Source of the DNA: Duganella sp. 1224
GTDB lineage: Bacteria > Pseudomonadota > Gammaproteobacteria > Burkholderiales > Burkholderiaceae_D
Direction: 5' to 3'
Length of the DNA: 64,000 nt
NCBI RefSeq assembly: GCF_013408245.1
Contig: NZ_JACBYS010000006.1
Coordinates: 1-64,000 of the forward strand
The stretch's first letter is position 1, and each line of letters starts with the position of its first letter. The notes below the pieces were generated by a model. That model was not told where the DNA came from. It saw nothing but the letters and a program-made list of their open reading frames with translations, and ran no database searches. Made by a program: the position numbers and the translations under genes. Below, in pieces: positions 42,218 through 51,912 of the stretch.

Positions 42218-42859
42218 TTAGCCCAGCAAGTCTTCGACGTCGAGGATGCGCTGCGCCACTTCGGACAGCTTGAGGTTCTTGCTCATGGCCATGGAGCGCA
42301 GCTTCTGGTAGGCCTGCTCCTCGGAGAAGCGCTGGCGCGCCATCAGCAGGCCCTTGGCGCGCTCGATGACCTTGCGCTCGGCCAGCTTGCTCTTGGTGTC
42401 GGACAGTTCGTCCAGCAGCTTCTGCTCACGCTTGAACTGCGCCAGCGCCACCTGCAGCACCGGCTTGATGCGCTCGCCCTGCAGCCCGGCCACCACGTAG
42501 GCGGAGACGCCGGCGTTGACGGCGGCCTCCATGCTGTCCGGGTCCTGGTCCTCGGTGAACATGACGATGGGACGGCGCTCGTCGCGGGTGGCGATGACGA
42601 TATGCTCCAGCACGTCGCGGGCGTCCGATTCGGCGTCGACGATGATCATGTCCGGCTGCAGCTGGGCGATGCGCTCGGGCAGGTACATGTCCGGCGGCAG
42701 CGAGGCGATGATGTCGTAGCCGGCTTCCAGCAGACCGATACGCAACACCCGCGCACGCTCGGCTTGCGCATGCAGCGCTTCGTCATCCTCGTCGTGGATG
42801 ACGGTATTGACGACAACGATGCGCAGTTTGGGCATGGCCGGCGGGGTTTTGGTGGTCAT
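42218..42859 (-). CDS. nasT: ANTAR-domain transcription antiterminator NasT
   Basis: This 213-residue two-domain regulator has a receiver-like domain (about residues 10-135: LRIVVVNTVIHDEDDE, MIIVDAESDARDVL, VSAYVVAGL). A C-terminal ANTAR RNA-binding domain (about 145-205) follows, with LAERKVIERAKGLLMARQRFSEEQAYQKLRSMA in pieces typical of NasT. ANTAR proteins bind paired hexaloop hairpins and prevent terminator formation; two such leaders precede narK and nrtA. In other bacteria the nitrate-binding NasS holds NasT inactive, but no nasS-like gene without an export signal is present here. The last phase-correct start is the ATG at 42859; MPKLRIVVV, eight residues in, is an alternative. Confidence 0.92.
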   Translation of the reverse strand: MTTKTPPAMPKLRIVVVNTVIHDEDDEALHAQAERARVLRIGLLEAGYDIIASLPPDMYLPERIAQLQPDMIIVDAESDARDVLEHIVIATRDERRPIVMFTEDQDPDSMEAAVNAGVSAYVVAGLQGERIKPVLQVALAQFKREQKLLDELSDTKSKLAERKVIERAKGLLMARQRFSEEQAYQKLRSMAMSKNLKLSEVAQRILDVEDLLG

Positions 42860-42898
42860 GCGCAGATTCTAAGTCAGAACTGACTGGGCGGGAAGCGC

Positions 42899-42960
42899 CA
42901 ACCCGCACGGCGGCGCGCCGGGGTCGGACCCCGTACGGGGTCCGACCCTATCGTCCGGGT
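42899..42960. repeat. REP-like palindromic element, copy 2
   Basis: The core arms are GGGGTCGGACCCC and GGGGTCCGACCCT around GTAC (42920-42949), followed by ATCGTCcGGGTG. It shares AACCCGCAC and CGGCGCG upstream with copy 1 (21262-21326). One arm position differs from copy 1 (T to G) and is compensated in the opposite arm (A to C), so base pairing is conserved. It lies between the carbonic anhydrase stop and the nasT start. Confidence 0.8.
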
Positions 42961-42961
42961 G

Positions 42962-43645
42962 TTACGCCGGGGCTGCTACAGCGTCGTATTGCGCCAGGCG
43001 CTGGGCCACCGCTGGGGCCAGCTGGTCGCGGCCGCTGACGGCGATGCCCATGTCCATCAGCTTGCCGTCGTTGATGCCGTAGACCCAGCCGTGCACCGTC
43101 AGGTCCTGGCCGCGGTCCCAAGCGTCCTGCACGATGGTGGTGGCGCACACATTGGTCACCTGCTCCACCACGTTCAGTTCCACCAGGCGCTCCGAGCGCT
43201 TCTGCTCGTTGACCACGCTGCCCAGGTAGCGCTCGTGTTTCTGGTGGACGTCGTGCACGTGGCGCAGCCAGTTGTCCACCAGGCCAACGCGGGTGCCGGT
43301 CATGGCGGCGTGCACGCCCTTGCAGCCGTAGTGGCCGACGATGATCACGTGCTTGACCTTCAGCACCTCGATCGCAAACTGCAGCACCGACAGGCAGTTC
43401 AGGTCCGAATGCACCACCACGTTGGCGATGTTGCGGTGGACGAAGACGTCGCCCGGCGCCAGGCCCAGCAGCTCATTCGCCGGCACGCGGCTGTCGGAGC
43501 AACCGATCCACAGGTATTCCGGCGCTGCTTGCGTGGCCAGGCGGTTGAAGAAGTCCGGGTCGCGCTCCACTTCCGAGGCCGCCCATTTGCGGTTGTTCTC
43601 CAACAGGTGACGCAGGGGGGAGATGCTGTTTTTCAGGGTTTCCAT
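42962..43645 (-). CDS. can: Beta-class carbonic anhydrase
   Basis: This cytoplasmic zinc enzyme interconverts CO2 and bicarbonate. The zinc ligands are in IGCSDSRVPANELLGL (Cys, with Asp-Arg dyad) and IIVGHYGCKGVHAAM (His and Cys). The 227-residue length from the ATG at 43645 matches E. coli Can; GAGGAG lies 4-9 bases upstream, and the longer frame (MYERSN and beyond) is not needed. It is transcribed in the same direction as dnaJ but is separated by a hairpin. Confidence 0.94.
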   Translation of the reverse strand: METLKNSISPLRHLLENNRKWAASEVERDPDFFNRLATQAAPEYLWIGCSDSRVPANELLGLAPGDVFVHRNIANVVVHSDLNCLSVLQFAIEVLKVKHVIIVGHYGCKGVHAAMTGTRVGLVDNWLRHVHDVHQKHERYLGSVVNEQKRSERLVELNVVEQVTNVCATTIVQDAWDRGQDLTVHGWVYGINDGKLMDMGIAVSGRDQLAPAVAQRLAQYDAVAAPA

Positions 43646-43668
43646 GTTGCTCCTCTCGTACATAAGAA

Positions 43669-43705
43669 GACCGCCGGTCTGTCCGAAATGGGCAGCGCGG
43701 CGGTC
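43669..43705 (-). terminator. Hairpin downstream of dnaJ
   Basis: Minus-strand arms GACCGCCG and CGGCGGTC pair over a 21-nt loop and are followed by TTCTTATG. The stem is strong but the T-tract is poor, so termination may be partial. It lies between the dnaJ stop and the can start. Confidence 0.5.
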
Positions 43706-43735
43706 CGATATTACCAATCCAGCGTGACGGCGAAG

Positions 43736-44857
43736 TTACTCAAAAAAGTCCTTCACCTTGTCGCGCCAGGTTTTCGTCTGCGGGCTGTGCTTGTTGCCGC
43801 CCTCGCTGGTGGATTTTTCAAATTCACGCAGCAGTTCTTTCTGCTTCTCGGTCAGCTTGACCGGGGTCTCGACCGCCACGTGGCAGAACAGGTCGCCCGC
43901 GAAGCCGGAGCGCACGCCCTTGATGCCCTTGCCCTTGAGGCGGAAGGTCTTGCCCGACTGGGTGCCCTCGGGGATCGTAAACGATACTTTACCAGACAAC
44001 GTCGGCACCTCGATTTCGCCGCCCAGCGCCGCCTTGGCGAACGAGATCGGCATTTCGCAGTGCAGGTCGTCGCCTTCGCGCTGGAACACCGGGTGCGGCT
44101 TGATGTGGATCTCCACGTACAGGTCGCCCGACGGCCCGCCGTTGGTGCCCGGCTCGCCGTTGCCGGACGAGCGGATGCGCATGCCGTTGTCGATGCCGAC
44201 CGGGATCTTCACTTCCAGCGTCTTGTTGCGCTTGATGCGGCCCTGGCCCGAGCAGGCCGCGCATGGTTCCGGAATGATCTTGCCGGTGCCGTGGCATTTC
44301 GGGCAGGTCTGCTGGATGCTGAAGAAGCCCTGCTGCATGCGCACCTGGCCGTGGCCGGCGCAGGTCGAGCAGGTGACCGGCGAGGTGCCCGGCTTGGCGC
44401 CGGTGCCGTGGCAGGTGTCGCACTTGTCCCACGACGGCACGCGGATGGTGGTGTCGAAGCCGTGCGCCGCCTGTTCCAGCGTGATTTCCAGATTGTAGCG
44501 CAGGTCGGCGCCGCGGTACACCTGCGGGCCGGCGCTGCGGCCGCGGCCGCCGCCGAAGATGTCGCCGAAGATGTCGCCGAAGGCGTCGCCGAAGCCGCCG
44601 CCGCCGAAACCGCCGCCGCCGCCCATATTGGGATCGACGCCGGCGTGGCCGTAGCGGTCATACGCCTCGCGCTTCTCCGGATTGGTCAGCATCTCGTAGG
44701 CTTCTTTGACTTCCTTGAATTTCTCTTCCGCGTCCTTGCTGTCCGGATTGCGGTCCGGGTGGTACTTCATAGCCAGTTTGCGATAGGCCTTCTTGATCTC
44801 GTCTTCCGATGCGCTTTTAGCCACACCGAGTACTTCGTAGAAATCACGCTTTGCCAT
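43736..44857 (-). CDS. dnaJ: Chaperone DnaJ (Hsp40)
   Basis: DnaJ is a DnaK co-chaperone that binds unfolded proteins and stimulates DnaK ATP hydrolysis. The 373-residue product has a J domain (residues 1-70) with the HPD motif in MKYHPDRNPDS. The Gly/Phe-rich region is MGGGGGFGGGGFGDAFGD. Four CxxCxGxG zinc motifs (CDTCHGTG, CSTCAGHG, CPKCHGTG, CAACSGQG) lie at about residues 145-205, followed by the C-terminal substrate domain. It follows dnaK after a 116-bp gap that holds a terminator. Confidence 0.97.
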   Translation of the reverse strand: MAKRDFYEVLGVAKSASEDEIKKAYRKLAMKYHPDRNPDSKDAEEKFKEVKEAYEMLTNPEKREAYDRYGHAGVDPNMGGGGGFGGGGFGDAFGDIFGDIFGGGRGRSAGPQVYRGADLRYNLEITLEQAAHGFDTTIRVPSWDKCDTCHGTGAKPGTSPVTCSTCAGHGQVRMQQGFFSIQQTCPKCHGTGKIIPEPCAACSGQGRIKRNKTLEVKIPVGIDNGMRIRSSGNGEPGTNGGPSGDLYVEIHIKPHPVFQREGDDLHCEMPISFAKAALGGEIEVPTLSGKVSFTIPEGTQSGKTFRLKGKGIKGVRSGFAGDLFCHVAVETPVKLTEKQKELLREFEKSTSEGGNKHSPQTKTWRDKVKDFFE

Positions 44858-44897
44858 AGTGTCGGAATCCTGCTTATATTCTGTACTGATTTATGCG

Positions 44898-44935
44898 AAA
44901 AAGCCGAGCCGGCGGCGTTGCCACACGACTCGGCT
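44898..44935 (-). terminator. Terminator between dnaK and dnaJ
   Basis: Minus-strand arms AGCCGAG and CTCGGCT are followed by TTTTTCGC. It would reduce read-through from dnaK into dnaJ, so dnaJ may be expressed at a lower level or from its own promoter. Confidence 0.75.
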
Positions 44936-44938
44936 GGC

Positions 44939-44967
44939 CATCCCCACCTGGGTGGGAATGACGGGAG
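44939..44967. repeat. REP-like palindrome downstream of dnaK
   Basis: CATCCCCACC and GGTGGGAATG form a near-perfect palindrome, followed on the plus strand by ACGGG. Read on the minus strand it is CGTCATTCCCACCCAGGTGG, the class of CGTCATTCC-type dispersed palindromes seen between genes in betaproteobacteria. It is similar in plan to 10558-10582. Confidence 0.5.
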
Positions 44968-44973
44968 TGACGA

Positions 44974-46917
<1,944 letters not shown>

Positions 46918-46958
46918 GATTTTATTTCCTTATTTGCTAGAGTTCAGATGGTGCTTAT

Positions 46959-46984
46959 ATGTGGAAAAGCGCTATGTTTTCAAG
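46959..46984 (-). promoter_or_regulatory. Sigma-32 (RpoH) promoter of dnaK
   Basis: On the minus strand the -35 element CTTGAA is followed by a 14-nt spacer and the -10 element CCACAT. The consensus is CTTGAA-N13..14-CCCCAT, so one base differs. It lies directly after grpE, about 45 bp before the dnaK start. Confidence 0.82.
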
Positions 46985-46994
46985 AGCTTAAAAA

Positions 46995-47549
46995 TTATTT
47001 CGCTTGCGCGGCGGTGACGATGGCCGGACGCAGCAGGCGGTCGGCGATCATGTAGCCTTTTTGCAGAACAGCAACAACGGTGTTGGCTTCCTGCTCGGCC
47101 GGCACCACGGCCACGGCCTGGTGCTTGTTCGGATCGAGCTTCTCGCCCTGGGCCGGCTCGATGGCGATCAGGCGGTTGCGCTCGAAGGCCGACGACAGTT
47201 GCTTGAGCGTCATTTCCACGCCTTCCTTCAGCGATTCGACGGTAGGCGTCTCGACCTTCAGCGCCATTTCCAGGCTGTCCTTGACCGGCACCATGGCCTC
47301 GGCGAAGCTTTCGACGGCGAACTTGTGGGCCTTGGCCACGTCTTCCTGGGCGCGGCGGCGGATGTTTTCACCCTCGGCCTTGGCGCGCATGAAGGCGTCG
47401 TGCATTTCAGCCAGCTTGGCTTCGGTCTCGGCCAGCTGTTGTTCCAGCGACGACTGCGCGGCTTGTTCCGGGGTCGATGGCGGGGCCGACGCAGCGGCTG
47501 CGGCCGCCTCTGGATTAGGTGGTACGGCTTGATTTTCCTGATCTTGCAT
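46995..47549 (-). CDS. grpE: Nucleotide exchange factor GrpE
   Basis: GrpE releases ADP from DnaK. The 184-residue product has an Ala/Pro-rich disordered N-terminus (residues 1-28). A long helical region follows (LEQQLAETEAKLAEMHDAFMRAKAEGENIRRRAQEDVAKAHKFAVESFAEAM in pieces). The beta domain ends with VAVVPAEQEANTVVAVLQKGYMIADRLLRPAIVTAA. It lies upstream of dnaK and has a textbook heat-shock promoter. Confidence 0.96.
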   Translation of the reverse strand: MQDQENQAVPPNPEAAAAAASAPPSTPEQAAQSSLEQQLAETEAKLAEMHDAFMRAKAEGENIRRRAQEDVAKAHKFAVESFAEAMVPVKDSLEMALKVETPTVESLKEGVEMTLKQLSSAFERNRLIAIEPAQGEKLDPNKHQAVAVVPAEQEANTVVAVLQKGYMIADRLLRPAIVTAAQAK

Positions 47550-47608
47550 CTAAAGACTCCTACGATCGTATTTGTTTGACATTACTTTTGTTACCGCTCT
47601 GGCAGCAA

Positions 47609-47634
47609 ATGGGGCGATAACCTACGTTTTCAAG
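47609..47634 (-). promoter_or_regulatory. Sigma-32 (RpoH) promoter of grpE
   Basis: On the minus strand CTTGAA is followed by 14 nt and CCCCAT, an exact match to both heat-shock promoter elements. The start should be near 47600, about 50 nt before the grpE ATG. No CIRCE (HrcA) inverted repeat is seen here or upstream of dnaK. Confidence 0.9.
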
Positions 47635-47761
47635 GGTTATTTTGCCTGCCATTTCGACAATGTTAAGCTGGTATCAGGCGGCTATTTTAACAGGCTGGCA
47701 CTCGTCACCCGCAAGTGCTGATTGTCGGGTGACGGTGGGAAGGCGGGGGAAACGTTGCTTT

Positions 47762-48871
47762 TCAGTCCGAGGCGCCCAGCGCCAGCGCGTGGGCGCGGCC
47801 GGCCTCGGCGTCTTTTTTCAGTTGCTCGCGCTCGGCGGGCGCCAGCTTGGTCGGCCAGCCGATGATGTGCTGCTCGGCGATCTCGGCCAGCGCGGCCAGC
47901 CATGCCGGCGACTCGTTCAGGCATGGGATGTAGTGGAACTCCTTGCCGCCGTTGGACTCGAAATCGTGCCGTACCTCCATCGAGATTTCTTCCAGCGTTT
48001 CCAGGCAGTCGCTGATGAAGCCGGGGCAGATCACGTCCAGTCGCTTGACGCCGTCGCGCGCCAGTTGCGCCACGGTGGGCGCGGTGTAGGGCTGCAGCCA
48101 CTCGGCCTTGCCGAAGCGCGACTGGAAAGTGACCACGTACTGGTCCGGCGTCAGCTTGAGGGCGGCGGCCAGCAGGCGCGCGGTCTTCAGGCATTCGCAG
48201 TGGTAGGGGTCGCCCAGCAGCAGCGTGCGCTTGGGCACGCCGTGGAAGCTCATCACCAGCTTGTCCGGCCGGCCGTGCTGTTCCCAGTGGGTCAGCACCG
48301 ACTGCTGCAGCGCGTGGATATAGCCGTCGTGATCGTGGTAGTTGCGGATGAAGCGCAGCTCCGGGATGTTGCGCACGCTGCCGTAGTGCTGGAACACGGC
48401 GTCGTAGATCGAGCCGGTGGTGGTGCCGGAGTATTGCGGATAGGCGGGCAGCAGCAGGATGCGGTCGGCGCCGTCGGCCTTCAGCTTGGCCAGCACGTCG
48501 GGCAACGACGGCGAGCCGTAGCGCATGGCCATGGCGACGGTCAGGTCCTCGTGGCCGCGTTCGCCGAGGGCGGCGCGCAGGCCGAGCGCCTGGGCGGCGG
48601 TATGGGTGCGCAGCGGCGAGCCTTCGCGGGTCCAGATGGTGGCGTACTTCTTGGCCGACTGGCCGGAGCGGAACGGCAGGATGATCAGGTTCAGGATGAA
48701 CCACCAGACCGCCTTGGGAATCTCGACCACGCGCGGGTCGGACAGGAATTGCTTCAGGTAGCGGCGCACGGCCGACCGCGTCGGCTCGTCGGGCGTACCG
48801 AGGTTGACCAGGACGATGGCGCTGCGGCCAGTGGTGCCGTGCTTGTGCGGAGGTTCTTTTTGGAAGGTCAT
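47762..48871 (-). CDS. hemH: Ferrochelatase
   Basis: HemH inserts ferrous iron into protoporphyrin IX, the last step of haem synthesis. The 369-residue product has IVLVNLGTPDEPT, MRYGSPSLPDVLAKLKADG, LLLPAYPQYSGTTTGSIYD, and LVMSFHGVPKRTLLLGDPYHCEC with the catalytic His. TFQSRFGKAEWLQPYT and ICPGFISDCLETLEEI follow. The gene lacks a clear Shine-Dalgarno; instead a hairpin (48876-48897) ends 4 bases before the ATG. Confidence 0.95.
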   Translation of the reverse strand: MTFQKEPPHKHGTTGRSAIVLVNLGTPDEPTRSAVRRYLKQFLSDPRVVEIPKAVWWFILNLIILPFRSGQSAKKYATIWTREGSPLRTHTAAQALGLRAALGERGHEDLTVAMAMRYGSPSLPDVLAKLKADGADRILLLPAYPQYSGTTTGSIYDAVFQHYGSVRNIPELRFIRNYHDHDGYIHALQQSVLTHWEQHGRPDKLVMSFHGVPKRTLLLGDPYHCECLKTARLLAAALKLTPDQYVVTFQSRFGKAEWLQPYTAPTVAQLARDGVKRLDVICPGFISDCLETLEEISMEVRHDFESNGGKEFHYIPCLNESPAWLAALAEIAEQHIIGWPTKLAPAEREQLKKDAEAGRAHALALGASD

Positions 48872-48875
48872 GTGG

Positions 48876-48897
48876 GGCTTAGGTTTTACCGTAAGCC
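48876..48897 (-). other. Hairpin in the hemH 5' leader
   Basis: On the minus strand GGCTTA and GGT pair with ACC and TAAGCC around AAA, with one bulged C. It ends 4 nt before the hemH ATG, in the place where a ribosome binding site is expected. It might be a weak terminator for the upstream small gene or a translation-control element; there is no T-tract. Confidence 0.4.
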
Positions 48898-48910
48898 ACT
48901 ATCTTACTAT

Positions 48911-49147
48911 TTAATGGGCCAACCGAACTGCCGCGAAGGCGATAGCGCTCATCACCGTGGTCATCGCGAAGGCGGTGGCAATGAACCACGTCAGCAGCCG
49001 TGTTTCCAGCGCGGCCAGGTCGGCCTTGGTCGCCATGTGACCAAGCTGCGACTCGATCACGTCGAGCCGCGCCTCGATCCGCGCCAGCCGCTCCCGGGTA
49101 TCTTCCCTGAATGCCTCCAGGCGCTCGAACCGCTGCTCCGCTTCCAT
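48911..49147 (-). CDS. Small coiled-coil protein with C-terminal membrane helix
   Basis: This 78-residue protein has residues 1-50 strongly charged and heptad-like (RFERLEAFREDTRERLARIEARLDVIESQLGHM). One membrane helix (LLTWFIATAFAMTTVMSAIAFAAV) lies near the C-terminus. Its ATG is preceded by GGAGGTGCAGC, a strong ribosome binding site, supporting real expression. It lies between recN and hemH. Similar tail-anchored coiled-coil proteins (DUF1640-like) are common, but no function can be assigned. Confidence 0.7.
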   Translation of the reverse strand: MEAEQRFERLEAFREDTRERLARIEARLDVIESQLGHMATKADLAALETRLLTWFIATAFAMTTVMSAIAFAAVRLAH

Positions 49148-49203
49148 GCTGCACCTCCATCAATCAAGCATAGTGCATTCCACAGGGACTGGCCTGACTT
49201 ATA

Positions 49204-50856
49204 TCAAGAGGCGAGCAGCTCGCGGGCGTGTTTGCGGGTGGTGGCGGTGATTTCCAGGCCGCCCAGCATGCGGGCGATTTCTTCCACGCGCGACTTGGCA
49301 TCCAGCACGTCGATGCGCGAGGCGGTCTTGCCGTTGTCCAGCGTGCTCTTGGCCACCTGGAAGTGCTGGCCGGCCTGGCTGGCCACCTGCGGCAGGTGCG
49401 TCACGCACAGCACCTGGCGCTCCTGCCCCAGGCGGCGCAGCAGCCGCCCGACCACCTCGGCCACGCCGCCGCCGATGCCGCTGTCCACCTCGTCGAAGAT
49501 CAGCGTCGGCACCGTGGTGGCGTTGGAGGTGATCACCGAAATCGCCAGCGAAATGCGCGCCAGCTCGCCGCCGGACGCCACCTTGGCCAGCGACCGCGCC
49601 GCCACGCCGGCGTGGCCGGCCACCAGGAATTCCACCTGCTCGACGCCGTACGCCGCCGGTTCGCACGGATGCAGCGCCACCTCGAAGCGGCCGCCGGTCA
49701 TGTTCAGCTCCTGCATGGCCCGGGTGACGGCCTCGCCCAGCGCGGCGGCGGCGCGCGCGCGCGTGGCCGACAGCTTGTGCGCCTCGGCCATGTACGCCGC
49801 CTTCAGCTTCTCCTCCTGCTTGCGCAGGCCGTCCAGGTCGGTGGCGTCGGCCAGTTGCGCCAGGCGCGTGGCCAGCTTGGCGTGCTCCTGCGGCAGCTCG
49901 TCCTCCGGCACGCGGAACTTGCGCGCCGCCGAATGGATCGCGTCCATGCGCGCCTCCACCGCCTGCAGCCGCGCCGGGTCCAGGTCCACGCGGTCCAGAT
50001 AATCGTTGAGCGCGTACACCGCCTCCTGCAACTGGATGCGCGCCGGCTCGATCAGGTCGACAATCGGCTGCAGCCCGGCGTCGATGTCGGCCAGCTTGCC
50101 CAGCTTCAGGTTCAGCGACGACAGCTGCGACAGGATCGGATGCTCCTCCGCCTCCGAAATCACGGCCAGCGCCTCCTGCGCGCCTTCCAGCAGGCTGGCC
50201 GCGTGCGACAGGCGGCTCTGCTCGTTGCTGACCTCGGCCCACTCGCCCGGCTTGACCGCCAGCTTCTCCAGCTCATTGACCTGCCACTCCAGCCGCTCGC
50301 GCTCGTACAACACGTTGGCCGCGTTGGTCTCGAATTCCTCCAGCTGTTTGGCCAGCGCGCGCCAGGCCTTGTAGGCCGCCGCCACCGCGCGCGCTTCGCC
50401 GCCGGCGCCGGCCTGGCTGTCCAGCAGATCGCGCTGGGCGTCGGTCTTCATCAGCGACTGGTGCGCGTGCTGGCCGTGGATGTCGACCAGCAGGTCGCCC
50501 AGCTCGCGCAGCTGCGACGCCGTCGCCGCGATGCCGTTGATGTAGGCCTTGCTGCGGCCGGCGTTGTCGATCACGCGGCGCAGCAGCGCGCCACCCTCCT
50601 CCACCGCGAACTCATTGGCCGCCAGCCAGTCGCGCGCCTGCGCGCTGAGCGCGAAATCGGCCGTGATGTCGGCCTTGGCCGCGCCCTCGCGCACCACGCT
50701 GGCGTCGCCGCGGCCGCCCAGCGCCAGCGTCAGCGCGTCGATCAGGATCGACTTGCCAGCCCCGGTTTCGCCGGTGAACACCGTAAAGCCGGCGGAAAAT
50801 TCCAGTTCGATCGACTCGACAATAACGAAATCACGGATGGACAGCGTACGCAGCAT
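49204..50856 (-). CDS. recN: DNA repair protein RecN
   Basis: RecN is an SMC-like ATPase for double-strand break repair. The 550-residue product has MLRTLSIRDFVIVESIELEF, Walker A FTGETGAGKSILIDAL, and VDIHGQHAHQSLM near residue 130. A central coiled coil follows. The C-terminal ATPase half shows VASGGELARISLAISVI (signature) and PTLIFDEVDSGIGGGVAE (Walker B). The nadK-recN pairing, 17 bp apart, is common in proteobacteria. No LexA box was identified upstream. Confidence 0.95.
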   Translation of the reverse strand: MLRTLSIRDFVIVESIELEFSAGFTVFTGETGAGKSILIDALTLALGGRGDASVVREGAAKADITADFALSAQARDWLAANEFAVEEGGALLRRVIDNAGRSKAYINGIAATASQLRELGDLLVDIHGQHAHQSLMKTDAQRDLLDSQAGAGGEARAVAAAYKAWRALAKQLEEFETNAANVLYERERLEWQVNELEKLAVKPGEWAEVSNEQSRLSHAASLLEGAQEALAVISEAEEHPILSQLSSLNLKLGKLADIDAGLQPIVDLIEPARIQLQEAVYALNDYLDRVDLDPARLQAVEARMDAIHSAARKFRVPEDELPQEHAKLATRLAQLADATDLDGLRKQEEKLKAAYMAEAHKLSATRARAAAALGEAVTRAMQELNMTGGRFEVALHPCEPAAYGVEQVEFLVAGHAGVAARSLAKVASGGELARISLAISVITSNATTVPTLIFDEVDSGIGGGVAEVVGRLLRRLGQERQVLCVTHLPQVASQAGQHFQVAKSTLDNGKTASRIDVLDAKSRVEEIARMLGGLEITATTRKHARELLAS

Positions 50857-50873
50857 GGAGGCCTGTAGAGTGG

Positions 50874-51791
50874 TTAATTGAGCTTGCCCTCACCGGACGG
50901 ATACTCGTTCCAGTGCAGCTTTTCGCGCAGGGTGTGGTAGTAGCTCCAGCCGTCCGGGTGCAGGAAGGTGATCGCGTGCGGCGAGCGCTGGATGACGATC
51001 TGGTCCTGCGTCTGCAGGCTGGCAAAGGTTTGCATGTCGAAATTGACGCTGACGTCGCGCCCGCGCATGATCTCCACCACGATCTGGCTCGACTCCGGCA
51101 ACACGATCGGGCGGTTGGACAGCGCGTGCGGCGCGATCGGCACCAGCACGATGCCGCCCAGCGACGGATGCAGCAGCGGCCCGCCGGCCGACAGCGCGTA
51201 GGCGGTGGAGCCGGTCGGCGTGGAGATGATCAGGCCGTCCGAGCGCTGGTTGTACATGAACTGGCCGTCGACGTCGACCCGCAGCTCGGCCATGCCGGCG
51301 CCGGTGCCGCGCGACACCACCACGTCGTTGACCGCCATGCCCACGTGGATGGTGGCGCCGGCGCGCACCACCCGCCCCTCCAGCAGCGTGCGGCGCTCGG
51401 CCTTGTAGCTGCCGCTGAGGATGCGGGCCAGCACGTCCAGCATGCCGTCCAGCGGGATGTCGGTCATGAAGCCGAGGCGGCCCTGGTTGATGCCGATCAG
51501 CGGCACGTTGAACGGCGCCAGCTGGCGCGCGATGCCCAGCATGGTGCCGTCGCCGCCCATGACGATGGCGGCGTCGCAGCCGGCGCCGATGCCGGCCGCG
51601 TCCAGCACGCGGGCGTCGCCGAGGTCCATGCCCAGTTGCGCCAGGTGGGCGGCGGTCTGCTCCTCGAACACCACCGCGTAGCCGCCGTGGCGCAGGAAAT
51701 CGACCACGCTGGTGACCGAATCGGCGATGCCGTCGGTATTCGGGCGCACGACCAGTGCGATAGTGTGGAAAACAGCGTGCGTGGCGGTCAT
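50874..51791 (-). CDS. nadK: NAD kinase
   Basis: This enzyme phosphorylates NAD to NADP. The 305-residue product has the GGDGT motif AAIVMGGDGTMLGIARQL, NQGRLGFMTDIPL, and SDGLIISTPTGSTAYALSAGGP. It is followed by recN after 17 bp. In many betaproteobacteria hrcA precedes nadK; here the upstream neighbour is a DUF3667-type gene and no hrcA is visible. Confidence 0.95.
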   Translation of the reverse strand: MTATHAVFHTIALVVRPNTDGIADSVTSVVDFLRHGGYAVVFEEQTAAHLAQLGMDLGDARVLDAAGIGAGCDAAIVMGGDGTMLGIARQLAPFNVPLIGINQGRLGFMTDIPLDGMLDVLARILSGSYKAERRTLLEGRVVRAGATIHVGMAVNDVVVSRGTGAGMAELRVDVDGQFMYNQRSDGLIISTPTGSTAYALSAGGPLLHPSLGGIVLVPIAPHALSNRPIVLPESSQIVVEIMRGRDVSVNFDMQTFASLQTQDQIVIQRSPHAITFLHPDGWSYYHTLREKLHWNEYPSGEGKLN

Positions 51792-51912
51792 AAAAATCTC
51801 GGCTTTGGGCTAGTGCGGGAACACGCAGGAGGGTAACCCATATCGCCCGCTTCTGCTATCACCGCCAGCGTCGCCACTGTACATTTAAACAGTATTTAAT
51901 GCAAGCGGCCGC

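Noticed and set aside
47550..47761. CIRCE element or hrcA operator near grpE
   Set aside because: No TTAGCACTC/GAGTGCTAA inverted repeat could be found; only the sigma-32 promoter is evident.
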